Notes: generated by a model from the sequence alone, not told the origin. 64,000 nucleotides of DNA from Leifsonia xyli subsp. cynodontis DSM 46306 (GCF_000470775.1 NC_022438.1:2108001-2172000), one strand, 5' to 3'; counted from the stretch's first letter, positions 48,164 to 57,659 are shown. Made by a program: numbers and translations.

Positions 48164-48577
48164 TTGTCACTTGATGACGACCTCGACGCCGACCTGACCC
48201 GTGATGTCGACTACGCCGACCTGAACATCACCATCAACGGGAAACTGCGCACCCTGCGGTTCACCCAGATGGACGGCCTCGAATGGGCCGAACTCACCGA
48301 CCGTTTCCCAGCCCGACCCGATGTCCTTCTCGATATGCGTTACGGGTACAACCTGCGCTCCCTGTCGAAAGCCGCAGCGCCCCTGTGCGGGAAACTCCTC
48401 GACGGCGACAAGCAGGTAGCCCTCACTGAGGAGCAGTGGGAGAAGCTGTTCAAATCGCAGCCCGGGTCCACGATCACGCGCATCGGTGACGTCATCTGGA
48501 ACCTCAACGAGTACCTGCCCACAGCAACGGTGGAGGCCCTAAAAAAAGGATCAACGCCCGCGTCCAGCAAGAACTGA
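48164..48577 (+). CDS. Tail assembly chaperone, short form (G-like)
   Basis: 137 aa from TTG 48164 (MSLDDDLDADLTRDVDYADL), chosen for GGGGAG 9 bases upstream and because upstream ATG 48098 is inside a hairpin. It contains LRTLRFTQMDGLEWAELTD. The stop-frame end is at 48577; a -1 frameshift at 48541-48547 makes the longer product. Chaperones guide the tape measure during tail assembly. Confidence 0.75.
   Translation: MSLDDDLDADLTRDVDYADLNITINGKLRTLRFTQMDGLEWAELTDRFPARPDVLLDMRYGYNLRSLSKAAAPLCGKLLDGDKQVALTEEQWEKLFKSQPGSTITRIGDVIWNLNEYLPTATVEALKKGSTPASSKN
48541..48547 (+). other. Slippery heptamer A-AAA-AAA for -1 ribosomal frameshifting
   Basis: The zero frame reads CTA-AAA-AAA-GGA. Slipping back one base continues as AAA-AGG-ATC-AAC into the second chaperone frame. 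The heptamer A AAA AAA fits the X XXY YYZ rule and lies where siphophage G/GT frameshifts occur. Confidence 0.8.
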
Positions 48578-48945
48578 TCCTCGCACGGGAGCTGGGCATC
48601 TCCCACCGCCGACTGATGGGCCGGGAACTCCGCGAGATCACCGAGGAGTTCGACGGTGACGGGAACCTCCTCAGTCGCACAGTCACACGACGGGAGCCGG
48701 AGTTCACATCTCGTGAGGTGAACTTGCTGCTCGCGTCGAAAGAACTACAGGACGACCTCAACCCCTACGGCATCCCGTACAGCGAAGCCACGAACCCGAA
48801 AAACCAGCACGCGTACGTCGCCGACCCCATGCCAACGATCGACCATGCCGCTAAAACGGTTCTCGACGCGCAGGACGCCTACTACAAACAATGGCCCAAC
48901 ACATCATCGAACGGGCATTTGTGGCAGGTGCGACGGAAGGATTAA
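48541..48945 (+). CDS. Tail assembly chaperone, frameshift extension (T-like)
   Basis: Read only by -1 frameshift from the short form, this adds about 134 residues (RINARVQQELILARELGIS; REVNLLLASKELQDDLNPYG). It has no good start of its own. The fused product (about 260 aa) would run 48164-48945. The C-terminal domain is thought to bind the tape measure protein. Confidence 0.75.
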   Translation, partial: KKRINARVQQELILARELGISHRRLMGRELREITEEFDGDGNLLSRTVTRREPEFTSREVNLLLASKELQDDLNPYGIPYSEATNPKNQHAYVADPMPTIDHAAKTVLDAQDAYYKQWPNTSSNGHLWQVRRKD

Positions 48946-49139
48946 CGGCGCTTCCGCAAACCGCGAAGCAGCAGGACGGTTCCAACAACCGCACAGAACA
49001 CAACTGCAAACAGCTTGTATCCAAATTCATCGGTGCCTACCGGACGCACGAGAATACCGAGGCCCCAGGCATACACCGCCGCCGCCGCGATGATCCAGCC
49101 GGTTCCGCGGCCTTTCTTGACGTCCTTCGACTCAGTCAT
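48942..49139 (-). CDS. Reverse-strand small membrane protein (second gene of a moron pair)
   Basis: 65-aa product (MTESKDVKKGRGTGWIIAAA) with two transmembrane segments and a basic C-terminus (RGLRKRR). Its ATG overlaps the stop of the gene at 49136 (ATGA). The pair is transcribed against the tail operon. Likely prophage-expressed; superinfection exclusion is an inference. Confidence 0.65.
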   Translation of the reverse strand: MTESKDVKKGRGTGWIIAAAAVYAWGLGILVRPVGTDEFGYKLFAVVFCAVVGTVLLLRGLRKRR

Positions 49140-49381
49140 GAGCCGCCTGAACCCTTGTTCCGCTGCACAGAAGTCAGTGCCATCACACCGCCGACGACCG
49201 CAGCCACAACCGCAGCCACGAGAAGCAACCCCGTATCCGCGGCGAATCCGTTGAAGACGCTGACGACGACCCAGGTGATGAAAATCACGCCAGCGACGAT
49301 CAAAGCGTATACCCACGACGGTCGCGTGGACCGCGCCGTCCGATAAACGGACTCATCAAATCGGATCGGTTCCTTCGACAC
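49136..49381 (-). CDS. Reverse-strand small membrane protein (first gene of a moron pair)
   Basis: 81-aa product from GTG 49381 (MSKEPIRFDESVYRTARSTR), with a charged N-terminal tail and two transmembrane segments. It lies between the tail chaperones and tape measure, where this phage type usually has no gene. No clear RBS; a -10-like TAAGAT lies 7 bases upstream, so the transcript may be leaderless. Confidence 0.65.
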   Translation of the reverse strand: MSKEPIRFDESVYRTARSTRPSWVYALIVAGVIFITWVVVSVFNGFAADTGLLLVAAVVAAVVGGVMALTSVQRNKGSGGS

Positions 49382-49387
49382 GCGCTG

Positions 49388-49393
49388 ATCTTA
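49388..49393 (-). promoter_or_regulatory. Candidate promoter for the reverse-strand moron
   Basis: On the minus strand TAAGAT stands just before GTG 49381, with the predicted transcription start at or near the start codon. This fits actinobacterial leaderless promoters (-10 TANNNT). The -35 (TGGTGC) is weak. Confidence 0.4.
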
Positions 49394-49437
49394 CAACCCG
49401 CGCTTCCCGCGCACCATGCCGTGAAGGGAGACCCCCT

Positions 49438-52278
49438 ATGGCTGATAGGACGACGAAGGTCACGTTCACCGCGAACTTCAACAACTACCTCGCCGGGATG
49501 GACGCTGCGTCACGGAAGACGCAGGAGTTCGCGGCCGGGTCGGCGCAGAAGCTCGCCGCGCAGAAGCAGGCGTTCACCGATATCGGCCACACTGCCCTCC
49601 TCGCAGGCGGCGTCATCGCGGCGGGCCTCGTGGTCGCCGTTAACGCGTTCTCCGAGTTCGACGCGAAGATGTCGCAGGTTCACGCGCTGTCGCACGCCAG
49701 CGGCGATGACATGAAGCGGCTCTCCGACGCCGCCATGACTGCCGGCACCCAGATCGGGTTCTCGGCAGCACAGACAGCGGACGCGGAGATCGAGCTCATC
49801 AAGGCGGGCGTGTCCGTGTCGAACATCCTCGGCGGTGCGCTGAAGGGTTCCCTCGAACTCGCTGCCGCCGGTCAGATCGACGTGGCGGACGCGACCGAGA
49901 TCGCGACGATCGCGCTCACCCAGTTCGGGTTGAAGGGTTCCGACATCCCCCACGTCGCGGACCTCCTCGCCGCCGGTGCGGACAAAGCCCTTGGTGGTGT
50001 CTCCGACCTCGGCGAGGCCCTGAAGTCGGGTGGTCTGGTCGCCGCCCAGTTCGGTGTCTCCCTTGATGAGACCGTGGGCACCCTGTCCGCGTTCGCGAAC
50101 GCTGGCCTCCTCGGTGAGACGGCCGGCACTGATCTGCGGCAGATGCTCTTGAAGCTCGCGGACCCGTCCGCGGAGGCCCAGCATGACATGGAACGGCTCG
50201 GCATCAGCCTGTATGACCAGCAGGGCAAGTTCGTCGGCATCGCGAACCTGGCGGGACAGTTGCACGACAAGCTCGGCGCGCTCGACGAGGCCACCCGCAA
50301 CCAGACCCTGGCGACGATTTTCGGCGCCCGTGCGATCGCCGGCGCGAACGTCCTCTACAAAGAGGGCGCGAAAGGCATCTCGGACTGGACCAACAACGTC
50401 AACGACACCGGTTTCGCGGCCGCGCAGGCGGCCGGGAAAATGGACAACCTCCAAGGCGACATCACCAAGCTCGGTGCGGCGTTCCAGAACGACCTCATCA
50501 AGGGCGGCTCCGGAGCAAACGACGTCCTCCGTGGGACCGTGCAAAACGTCACCGCCCTCGTGAAGACCATCAGCGGCGTCCCACAACCTGTGGTCGCGGT
50601 CGGGGTCGTGATCGCCGGTCTGACCGCGGGTGTGCTGCTCCTCGGCGGTGGGTTCCTCTCGATCGTGCCGAAAATCGCCGCCACGAAAGCGGCCATGGCC
50701 GAACTCAACCTCACCGGCAGGAGCCTCGGGAAGATGCTCGGCAAGGGTGGCCTCATTGCCGCCGGACTGATCGGACTAGAGGGCGCTCTCGCTGGTGCGT
50801 CGTCGTCGATCCAGTTGACCTCCGCCCAGGTATCCGACCTGAACTCGCGGCTGAACAACGCCGACTTCACGGGCATCAACAAGGAGTTCGTGGACGCGAA
50901 CGGCAATATCACCAAGATGGGAGACGCCCTCGACGACCTGTTCTCGCCGAACTTCTTCAAGAACTACTACGGCGGCGTCGCCCAGCTCAACGGGGTTTTG
51001 AAGAACTGGACGGGAATCGATCTCGGCGCGTGGGCGGACACCAACAAGGCGAAGTTCGCGCAGCTCGGCACCCAGCTTGGTGAGACCGCGAAGAAGGACC
51101 TTCCCCAGGCCGCGCGGCAGTTCCAGCAATTCGTGAAGCTCGCTGGTGGTGGGTCGGAGAAGGCGCACGAACTCCTCAACGCTATGCCTGACTATAAGGC
51201 TGCCCTGATCGACCTCGCGTCCGGAATGGGGAAGACCCTGAGTGGCCAGGAGCTCCTCAACCTGGCCCAGGGGAAGGGGACGTTTGCGGCGAAGCTCGCG
51301 ACCAAGTCCGCAGCTCGGCAGGCGGCGGCGCTGGCGAAGCTGTCGGGGACTGCCGTGGATGCGAAGGGGGATATTTCTGACCTGGCGAAGGAGATCACGA
51401 ATTTCGGGAAGGCCGAGTTCGATGCGGAGGACACGGATCGGGCGTTGCATCAGGCGATCGATGATGTGACTTCGAAGCTGAAGGATCAGGTGGACGCGTA
51501 TAAGCAGGCGCACGGGAATCTCAATGGGTTTACGAAATCGCTTGATATCAACACGCAGAACGGCCGCGACAACTCTGCCGCGCTCGAGCAGATCGCCAAG
51601 TCCGCTCTCGCGCACGCTGCCGCGGTCGCGACGCAGACCGGGAGCCAGGAGCAGGCGACGGCTGCGATCAATGATGGCCGTGCGGCGCTGATCAACGCTC
51701 TGGCTCAGTTCGGTGTTACTGGGCAGGCGGCGCAGGAGTATGCCGACAAGCTCGGTCTGATCCCGAGCAACGTGTCGACTCTGATCAAGTTGAACAAGTC
51801 GCAGGCGCAGATCGACGCGGAGAACCTCATCGACACCCTGAATCGGGTGCAGCGCAACATCGACATCGCGGTCACCCTCCACGGGGCGAACCATCTGGCC
51901 ACTACGGGCGGGCTGAGGGTCGCGAACGCGAACGGTGGCATGTACTCGTACGCGGATGGTGGGTTCGGGGCGGGTATCTATTCCGGTGGGGCGCCGTTGT
52001 ACAAGTTCGCCGAGCCGGAGACGCGGTGGGAGGCGTTCATCTCGGGCAAGCCTGGGCAGGAGGCCAGGAGTAGGCAGATCTGGGCGCAGGCGGGCCGCAA
52101 GCTCGGCATGGGCCCGAGTGGCGCTGCTAGCTCGACGACGGTCTCTCTCGCGGGGGCAACGATCCTCATGTCCGTTGACGGCCGTCAGATGACCGCGGTC
52201 ATCCAGGACCAGATCGTGTCCGCGAGCCGTGCGCAGAAGACCGGCCTTCAGGGCGGCATGCAGGAGGTGGCTTACTGA
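49438..52278 (+). CDS. Tape measure protein
   Basis: This 946-aa protein (MADRTTKVTFTANFNNYLAG) is the longest gene of the tail module. It has long helical stretches and hydrophobic segments (about 45-65, 380-420). A TP901-type N-terminal domain includes AMTAGTQIGFSAAQTADAEI. It sets tail length and is ejected with DNA. The C-terminus is Gly-rich. A TPM-linked lytic domain is not recognised. Confidence 0.9.
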   Translation: MADRTTKVTFTANFNNYLAGMDAASRKTQEFAAGSAQKLAAQKQAFTDIGHTALLAGGVIAAGLVVAVNAFSEFDAKMSQVHALSHASGDDMKRLSDAAMTAGTQIGFSAAQTADAEIELIKAGVSVSNILGGALKGSLELAAAGQIDVADATEIATIALTQFGLKGSDIPHVADLLAAGADKALGGVSDLGEALKSGGLVAAQFGVSLDETVGTLSAFANAGLLGETAGTDLRQMLLKLADPSAEAQHDMERLGISLYDQQGKFVGIANLAGQLHDKLGALDEATRNQTLATIFGARAIAGANVLYKEGAKGISDWTNNVNDTGFAAAQAAGKMDNLQGDITKLGAAFQNDLIKGGSGANDVLRGTVQNVTALVKTISGVPQPVVAVGVVIAGLTAGVLLLGGGFLSIVPKIAATKAAMAELNLTGRSLGKMLGKGGLIAAGLIGLEGALAGASSSIQLTSAQVSDLNSRLNNADFTGINKEFVDANGNITKMGDALDDLFSPNFFKNYYGGVAQLNGVLKNWTGIDLGAWADTNKAKFAQLGTQLGETAKKDLPQAARQFQQFVKLAGGGSEKAHELLNAMPDYKAALIDLASGMGKTLSGQELLNLAQGKGTFAAKLATKSAARQAAALAKLSGTAVDAKGDISDLAKEITNFGKAEFDAEDTDRALHQAIDDVTSKLKDQVDAYKQAHGNLNGFTKSLDINTQNGRDNSAALEQIAKSALAHAAAVATQTGSQEQATAAINDGRAALINALAQFGVTGQAAQEYADKLGLIPSNVSTLIKLNKSQAQIDAENLIDTLNRVQRNIDIAVTLHGANHLATTGGLRVANANGGMYSYADGGFGAGIYSGGAPLYKFAEPETRWEAFISGKPGQEARSRQIWAQAGRKLGMGPSGAASSTTVSLAGATILMSVDGRQMTAVIQDQIVSASRAQKTGLQGGMQEVAY

Positions 52279-53120
52279 TGCCCTACGCCCCGACTCTGAC
52301 GGCCTTCACCGACGCGAACCCGGGCGTGCGTGTCCTGGTCACGTTCTCGGCCCTCGCGTCCGGGACGCAGACGATCAACGTCTACCGGACAGCGGAGGGA
52401 CGCCGGTTCAAGGTCCGCGGTGGTGTGAACCTGTACGCGGTCGGTGGTGTCGCCGTGATGGACTTCGAGGTTCCGCTCGGAGTCGCGGCGACGTACCAGG
52501 CGGAACAGTTCGACTCGTCGGGCCTGTCCCTCGGGTTCACGGACGCGACCTCTGTGACCGTGTCGACGTCGGGTGTGTTCACGGACACGTCGCAGGCGAT
52601 CTTGCATCAACCGTTGTCGCCGTCGCTGTCGATCATCGCGAACCTGGATGCTTCTACCGCTGCGGATGTCGCGAACGTGGTGCCTGGGTCGTTGACGTAC
52701 CCGGAGGGCGCGACGGTCGGCACCTGGATCGGTGGGCGCCGGCAGGGCATCAGCGGCCTCGCGTTGACGGTGAAGGCGCAGTCGTACGCGGACGCTGACG
52801 AGTTCCGCAACATGTTCGGCGGGTATACGACCGATTTCCCCGCCGTGCTCTGTGTTCGCACTGCCCCGCCGGTGAGGCTTCCGCGGGTGCTGTTCGCGTC
52901 CGTCGACATGGTGCATGAGTCGGTCGACTACATCAACTCTCTGGTGACGTTCGCGTTGACGGTGAACGAGGTTGCTCCGCCCGCACCAGGGCTCATCATC
53001 CCCACCCTCCGCCGTGAAGACCTGGACGTGGCCTATGCGACCCGTGGTGCGGGGGACGCCGCGTACGCGACCCGTTTGTCGAGGGACACCGACTACAGCA
53101 AGGCGGGGCTCGCGGGATGA
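52278..53120 (+). CDS. Distal tail / minor tail protein
   Basis: This 280-aa, beta-rich protein (MPYAPTLTAFTDANPGVRVL) follows the tape measure with a 1-base overlap, the position of the distal tail protein. The C-terminus holds repeats of AYATR (AYATRGAGDAAYATRLSRD). Probably the hub at the tail tip. Confidence 0.75.
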   Translation: MPYAPTLTAFTDANPGVRVLVTFSALASGTQTINVYRTAEGRRFKVRGGVNLYAVGGVAVMDFEVPLGVAATYQAEQFDSSGLSLGFTDATSVTVSTSGVFTDTSQAILHQPLSPSLSIIANLDASTAADVANVVPGSLTYPEGATVGTWIGGRRQGISGLALTVKAQSYADADEFRNMFGGYTTDFPAVLCVRTAPPVRLPRVLFASVDMVHESVDYINSLVTFALTVNEVAPPAPGLIIPTLRREDLDVAYATRGAGDAAYATRLSRDTDYSKAGLAG

Positions 53121-54277
53121 GGTTCGGAACTCCACAGCTGAAGCAGGTTCTCACCGGGTCGTTCACCCACCGGTACGTCGTCGATGTCATCAAGGACGGC
53201 TCCCGGGCGCTGCGGGACGTCCCGGTGACGAATGTGCGCCTCACGGACAGTGGCGCCTCTCTGGTGCAGTCGACGGGTTCGTTGACGATCGTCTACCAGG
53301 GCGATTTCGCCGACTCGGTCGCCCCGTCGCGGATCGGTGACATTCTCGCGCCGTTTGGCACACGGCTGATCGTGTACGCCCTCATCACCGCCGGGCCGGG
53401 GTTCCAGGAGCGGGTCGCCCTGGGGCATTACCTCATCACGGGGGCGCCGAAGATCCGGACCACCCGGTTCCAGTACCAGGGCGCCGGGGCGGTGAAGGGC
53501 GACCTGATCGATCTCACCATTGGTGACCTGTTCGCGGGGGTGCAGTGGGACCGGTTCGACATCCCCGGCGTTGCCCCGGACCTCACGTCGGTGTGGAAGG
53601 AGTATCAGCGTCTGGTCGGCCTCCCCGTGACGAGGACGGTCGCTGACGCGGCGATCCCGACAGCGGTGGCGTACCAGGAGGACAAGCTCCAAGCCTGCTA
53701 CGACCTCGCCACTGTCCTCGACGGGGTGGCGTACATGACCGCCGATGGCACAGCCTCGATGCGGCCGAACGTGTGGCCGGCCGCCGTGGACACCCTCCAT
53801 AGCGGCGACGTGAACGGTGACGGCACTCCCGTGAAAGCTGGTGCTACCTCGGACGGGACCCTGGTCGATGTGGTGCCGTCGCTTGCGAACGACAATGTGT
53901 ACAACGCGGTCGTCGTGCGGGGGAACTCGCAGGACGCCTCGACGATCGTGCTCGCGACGGCGGAGGTCACTGATGGGCCGTTGCGGGTGCGGAACCAGGA
54001 CGGGTCGCTGTCCCCGTACCGGCGCAAGCCCTACTTCTACTCGTCCCAGTACGTGACCACGCAGGCGCAGGCGGACGCATACGCCCAGCAGATGCTTCCC
54101 CGGGTGTCCCGGCTGCGCTCGATCACCTACGACCTGGTGGAGACGTTCAACCCGCTCCGCGAGGTCGGCGACGTCCTCACCGTGCGCAGGCTCGGGCAGG
54201 CGTTCACCTGCCGCATCACCGACATCAGCCGGGACGCCGGCGCAACCCAGACCGTGACCGTGGCGGTGAACCCATGA
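53117..54277 (+). CDS. Minor tail protein (DUF5047-like)
   Basis: This 386-aa protein (MRFGTPQLKQVLTGSFTHRY). It has the signatures RALRDVPVTNVRLTDSGASL and DILAPFGTRL, typical of DUF5047 tail-tip proteins of actinophages. It is probably a tail-tip base protein. Overlaps both neighbours by 4 bases. Confidence 0.8.
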   Translation: MRFGTPQLKQVLTGSFTHRYVVDVIKDGSRALRDVPVTNVRLTDSGASLVQSTGSLTIVYQGDFADSVAPSRIGDILAPFGTRLIVYALITAGPGFQERVALGHYLITGAPKIRTTRFQYQGAGAVKGDLIDLTIGDLFAGVQWDRFDIPGVAPDLTSVWKEYQRLVGLPVTRTVADAAIPTAVAYQEDKLQACYDLATVLDGVAYMTADGTASMRPNVWPAAVDTLHSGDVNGDGTPVKAGATSDGTLVDVVPSLANDNVYNAVVVRGNSQDASTIVLATAEVTDGPLRVRNQDGSLSPYRRKPYFYSSQYVTTQAQADAYAQQMLPRVSRLRSITYDLVETFNPLREVGDVLTVRRLGQAFTCRITDISRDAGATQTVTVAVNP

Positions 54278-55161
54278 CCGACGACTACAGCGCCGCGCTG
54301 CTCCGCGCCCTCCAGGGACGTGCGCGGGTGAAGATCCTGCAGGGCACGTTCGTCGCCCAGTCAACGTTCGGGTGCAACGTCGATGTCGGGGTGGGCTCGT
54401 CATCGTCGCGGATTCCCGCGCACCTCGGCACGTCGTTCCTCCCGGAGGTCAACGAGCCGGTGTGGGTGTGGAACATTGACAAGCAGTGGTTCGTCACGGG
54501 GCCTGTCGCATCGAAACCCGACCGTGGCACCGTCGTCTCGGTGGCAAGCGGTCTGGTGACGTTGACGACCGCGCTGGGCACCACGGTGATCGCCCCGTAC
54601 ACGGGGCCCAGCCCGTCGGCCGGGCAGATCATGAAACTGCTGTGGCACGGTGGGCCGTTCGCGATGCTCATGTCCACCAGCCCGGTACCGAACACACCCC
54701 CACCGGCCCCCGGCGGCGGGACGACCACGCACCAGGACGTGTTCACGGCAATCGACGCAGGGTCCTATGGGTCGGGCCGGTGGTGGACGAACCAGGTTTA
54801 CGCATCCGACAAAAACCTTGGGTGCTGGTTCTACGGCACGAAAACCGCCGACACCATCCCGGCGTCCGCGACGATTCAACGCGTCGAGCTGTACGTCTCG
54901 CCGGAGAGGATTAGCGGTTCGCCGCCGAACATCGCCGTCCATGGGTACTCGGCCAAGCCCGGAGACGCGCCCGCGCTGGCGACCGTCGCCGCCGTGGCGA
55001 TCTCCGGCGGCTGGGTGACCCTCCCCGCCTCGATCGGGAACAACCTCAAGGCCGGCGGCGGCTATGTGGGTGTCGGCTTCAACCATGGCGGATACAGCAT
55101 CCTCCGCTCCCTCGCCGAAGACGGGTTCTCCGGCGCGCTGCGCATCACCTCCACCTACTGA
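54274..55161 (+). CDS. Minor tail protein
   Basis: This 295-aa protein (MTDDYSAALLRALQGRARVK). N-terminal OB-like beta domain, Pro-rich linker (NTPPPAPGGGTTT, about 140-152), C-terminal beta domain (WWTNQVYASDKNLGCWFYGT). The linker-and-domain layout suggests a tail fibre/adsorption component. Confidence 0.7.
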   Translation: MTDDYSAALLRALQGRARVKILQGTFVAQSTFGCNVDVGVGSSSSRIPAHLGTSFLPEVNEPVWVWNIDKQWFVTGPVASKPDRGTVVSVASGLVTLTTALGTTVIAPYTGPSPSAGQIMKLLWHGGPFAMLMSTSPVPNTPPPAPGGGTTTHQDVFTAIDAGSYGSGRWWTNQVYASDKNLGCWFYGTKTADTIPASATIQRVELYVSPERISGSPPNIAVHGYSAKPGDAPALATVAAVAISGGWVTLPASIGNNLKAGGGYVGVGFNHGGYSILRSLAEDGFSGALRITSTY

Positions 55162-55174
55162 AAGCAGGCACAGC

Positions 55175-55795
55175 ATGGCACGAGACAGTTCCGGGACGAA
55201 GAACCAGCCCCAATACTCCTCCTCCGGGGTGCCGGCCCAGGCCGCTGACCTGTCCGAGGTGTCGAACTACGCGGCCGGCGTCGGCAACCGCAAGACCGGC
55301 ACCTCCACCACCCGCACGGGCCTGACCGGCGCGGACGTGTGGGACGGCCTCGAGTTCTACGAAACCGACACCGGCGCCACGTGGGAGCACGGCTCGTCCG
55401 GCTGGGCGCGCAAGCGCATCACCCGCCTCGGCCGGGCGCGCCTCACCTCGCCGCTGGTGTTGTCCGTCGCGTCGACGTGGACCGACGTGCTCTCCGTCAC
55501 GGTCACATCGACGGGTGGTTTGACCCTTGCGGACTGGCGCGCATACGTGTCGAACCAGAACTCCGGCAGCCGGCAGATCGCCCAGTTCCGGGTCCTCTGC
55601 GATGGCACCCAAGTCGATGACACCCTCAACAACGACCTACCTTGGATCAGCGGCGCGACATCACAGTACGCGGCCGGATTCGAGCACGAACTCTCCACCG
55701 CGGCCGGATCACACGTCTGGAAACTGCAGGTCCAATGCTCTTCGGCGTCGGCGATCAGCGTGAACAACGCGGTCCTGATCCTGAGCGAGGTGTGA
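55175..55795 (+). CDS. Tail tip / receptor-binding candidate
   Basis: This 206-aa protein from ATG 55175 (MARDSSGTKNQPQYSSSGVP). Contains ADLSEVSNYAAGVGNRKTG and a beta-rich C-terminus (FRVLCDGTQVDDTLNN). Last tail gene before endolysin, where receptor-binding proteins are often encoded. Specificity unknown. Confidence 0.65.
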   Translation: MARDSSGTKNQPQYSSSGVPAQAADLSEVSNYAAGVGNRKTGTSTTRTGLTGADVWDGLEFYETDTGATWEHGSSGWARKRITRLGRARLTSPLVLSVASTWTDVLSVTVTSTGGLTLADWRAYVSNQNSGSRQIAQFRVLCDGTQVDDTLNNDLPWISGATSQYAAGFEHELSTAAGSHVWKLQVQCSSASAISVNNAVLILSEV

Positions 55796-55797
55796 CC

Positions 55798-56742
55798 ATG
55801 ACCCTGCTTGAGGGTGTTGACATCTCCTACACGCAGGGCGACTACACCCCTGCGGGTGAGGATTTCGTGATCATCAACGCCTCCCGCGCCAATGTTGGAC
55901 TCACCGTCGGGTCCTGCTACCGGGCACAGGTCGCGCTCGCGCGGGCCGCGGGGAGGCATGTCGGGCATTACTTCTTCAACGGGAACCTCGACCCAGTGGT
56001 GTGCGCGGACTTCTTCGCCGACAACCTCGCCTACGTCGCCGGGGATTCGCTGTGGCTCGATATCGAGGACGAGGCATCCACAGGCACCCGGGCGTGGAGC
56101 CCCGCGCAGGCGCTCGCCTTCCTGAACCAGGTGAAGACCCGTCTCAGGGTGGTCCCGGGCGTGTATCTGAACAAGTCGCTCATGGACGCCGCCGACTGGT
56201 CCGCCGTCGTGGCGGCCGGCGCGCCCTTGTGGATCGCCTCCTACACCCCGTCCCCACCACCCATCCGGTGGTGGCCTGACTGGACGGTATGGCAGTACAC
56301 GTCCACCCCCATCGACCGTAACAAAGCCCAAACGTCGCTGACCACAGCGTTCACAACCCCAACCCCTCTGGAGGAGGACATGAAAATCCAGCTGATCAAA
56401 ACGGGCGACGCCTCCGGCGCGATCGGCACGTTGAACCCGGACGGGACCCTCGACTGGCTGACCGCGGACGAGTTCCAAGCCCTGACCCGCACCGGCCTCA
56501 TCGAGCCCGTCCACGCGGAAGGCGACGGGACGGTATGGGGCATCCTCGCATCCCGCACCGCACGCCTCCGCGCACAACAGGGCGGCGACCCCGTGGCCCT
56601 CGCGAAGTCCGTGTCCGCCCTTCTCGTCCCGGCCGTGCTGGCCGGCATCCAGGCCAACAGTGGCCTCTCCCTCACCCCTGAACAAGTCCAGGCCGCGTGC
56701 GAGACCGCGATCAAGGACGTGTTCGCCCACGCATCCACCTAG
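55798..56742 (+). CDS. Endolysin, glycoside hydrolase family 25 lysozyme
   Basis: This 314-aa protein has an N-terminal GH25 domain (about 1-190). Key acids are Asp8 (GVDISYTQGD) and Asp88-Glu90 (LWLDIEDEAS). It cleaves the glycan strands of peptidoglycan at lysis. The C-terminal 110 residues (from MKIQLIKTGD) look like a wall-binding domain. First gene of the lysis cassette. Confidence 0.9.
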   Translation: MTLLEGVDISYTQGDYTPAGEDFVIINASRANVGLTVGSCYRAQVALARAAGRHVGHYFFNGNLDPVVCADFFADNLAYVAGDSLWLDIEDEASTGTRAWSPAQALAFLNQVKTRLRVVPGVYLNKSLMDAADWSAVVAAGAPLWIASYTPSPPPIRWWPDWTVWQYTSTPIDRNKAQTSLTTAFTTPTPLEEDMKIQLIKTGDASGAIGTLNPDGTLDWLTADEFQALTRTGLIEPVHAEGDGTVWGILASRTARLRAQQGGDPVALAKSVSALLVPAVLAGIQANSGLSLTPEQVQAACETAIKDVFAHAST

Positions 56743-56776
56743 AACCCTCTCCCGAACCCCATGAGAGGGGAACACC

Positions 56777-57226
56777 ATGCCCGACATTCCCATGGGGTGG
56801 GCGACGTTGATCGCCGCGGCCGTGACCGCGGCCGGTGGTATGGCCGCGATCGTGATCTCGATCGTGCTGGGCGCCCGCACCCGCCGCGCCGTGAAAAACA
56901 TCGCATCCGACACCCGCGAGGTCAAAGAACAAGTCACGAACAGCCACACCACCAACCTCCGCGACGAATCCGACCACCGCCACAACGAACTCATCAGCGA
57001 GATCACAGCGGTCATCAGCGAGATCACAGCCGTCCGCGCAACCCAGGACACCCACGGAGAGCGCCTCGATGAGGTGCAACGCACCCAACGGGGCATGCAA
57101 CGCGATATCGGCCGTCTCGCCGACGCCGACCAAGAACAAACCCGCACCGATCACCGCCTCAGCGAACGCCTCACCGACATCGAGAAGAACAACCCCCGAC
57201 CACACCTCCCCGAAGGAGAATCATGA
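56777..57226 (+). CDS. DUF2746-like lysis-cassette membrane protein
   Basis: 149-aa protein with one N-terminal transmembrane segment (about 8-30) and a long coiled-coil tail (about 45-140) with a tandem SEITAV duplication. Such DUF2746 proteins occur in actinophage lysis cassettes, possibly regulating or assisting lysis. It overlaps the holin gene by 4 bases. Confidence 0.7.
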   Translation: MPDIPMGWATLIAAAVTAAGGMAAIVISIVLGARTRRAVKNIASDTREVKEQVTNSHTTNLRDESDHRHNELISEITAVISEITAVRATQDTHGERLDEVQRTQRGMQRDIGRLADADQEQTRTDHRLSERLTDIEKNNPRPHLPEGES

Positions 57227-57570
57227 GCAAGCACCTCACCGCCGAGATCCCGGAGATTATTCACACCGGCCAACGGGTCCTCCGCACCATCATCCAGACA
57301 GGGATCCCCGCCTTCCTGACCTTCGCCGTGATCCTCCCGCAGGTCATCGACGCCCTCGGCCTGCCCCTCACCTCGAAGGTCTACCTGTGGCTGGTCGGCC
57401 TCGCCGGCATCGTCACCGGGATTGCCGCCGCCCTCACCCGCATCATGGCCATCCCCACCATCAACCGGTGGCTGACAACCATCGGCCTCGGCACCATCAA
57501 AAAGACCGACCCGCAAACCCCCGCCAACCCGACGCAGGACCCCACAACCACCCCACCCGCCAACCCCTAA
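57223..57570 (+). CDS. Holin
   Basis: 115-aa protein with two strong transmembrane segments (about 24-46 and 54-76) and a polar, Pro/Thr-rich C-terminus. Position after endolysin and before a strong terminator fits a holin that triggers lysis timing. No sequence family is certain. Confidence 0.7.
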   Translation: MSKHLTAEIPEIIHTGQRVLRTIIQTGIPAFLTFAVILPQVIDALGLPLTSKVYLWLVGLAGIVTGIAAALTRIMAIPTINRWLTTIGLGTIKKTDPQTPANPTQDPTTTPPANP

Positions 57571-57582
57571 CACCCACCACCA

Positions 57583-57630
57583 CGCCCCGGCCCACCCCTC
57601 AATTGAGGCGGTAGGCCGGGGCGGGTTTTT
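57583..57630 (+). terminator. Strong rho-independent terminator ending the late operon
   Basis: CGCCCCGGCC (57583-57592) and GGCCGGGGCG (57614-57623) form a 10-bp stem, then GGTTTTT. It separates phage late genes from the accessory arm. Confidence 0.85.
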
Positions 57631-57659
57631 GTCGTGTGCCGGCGGCCCGGGCATGGGAG

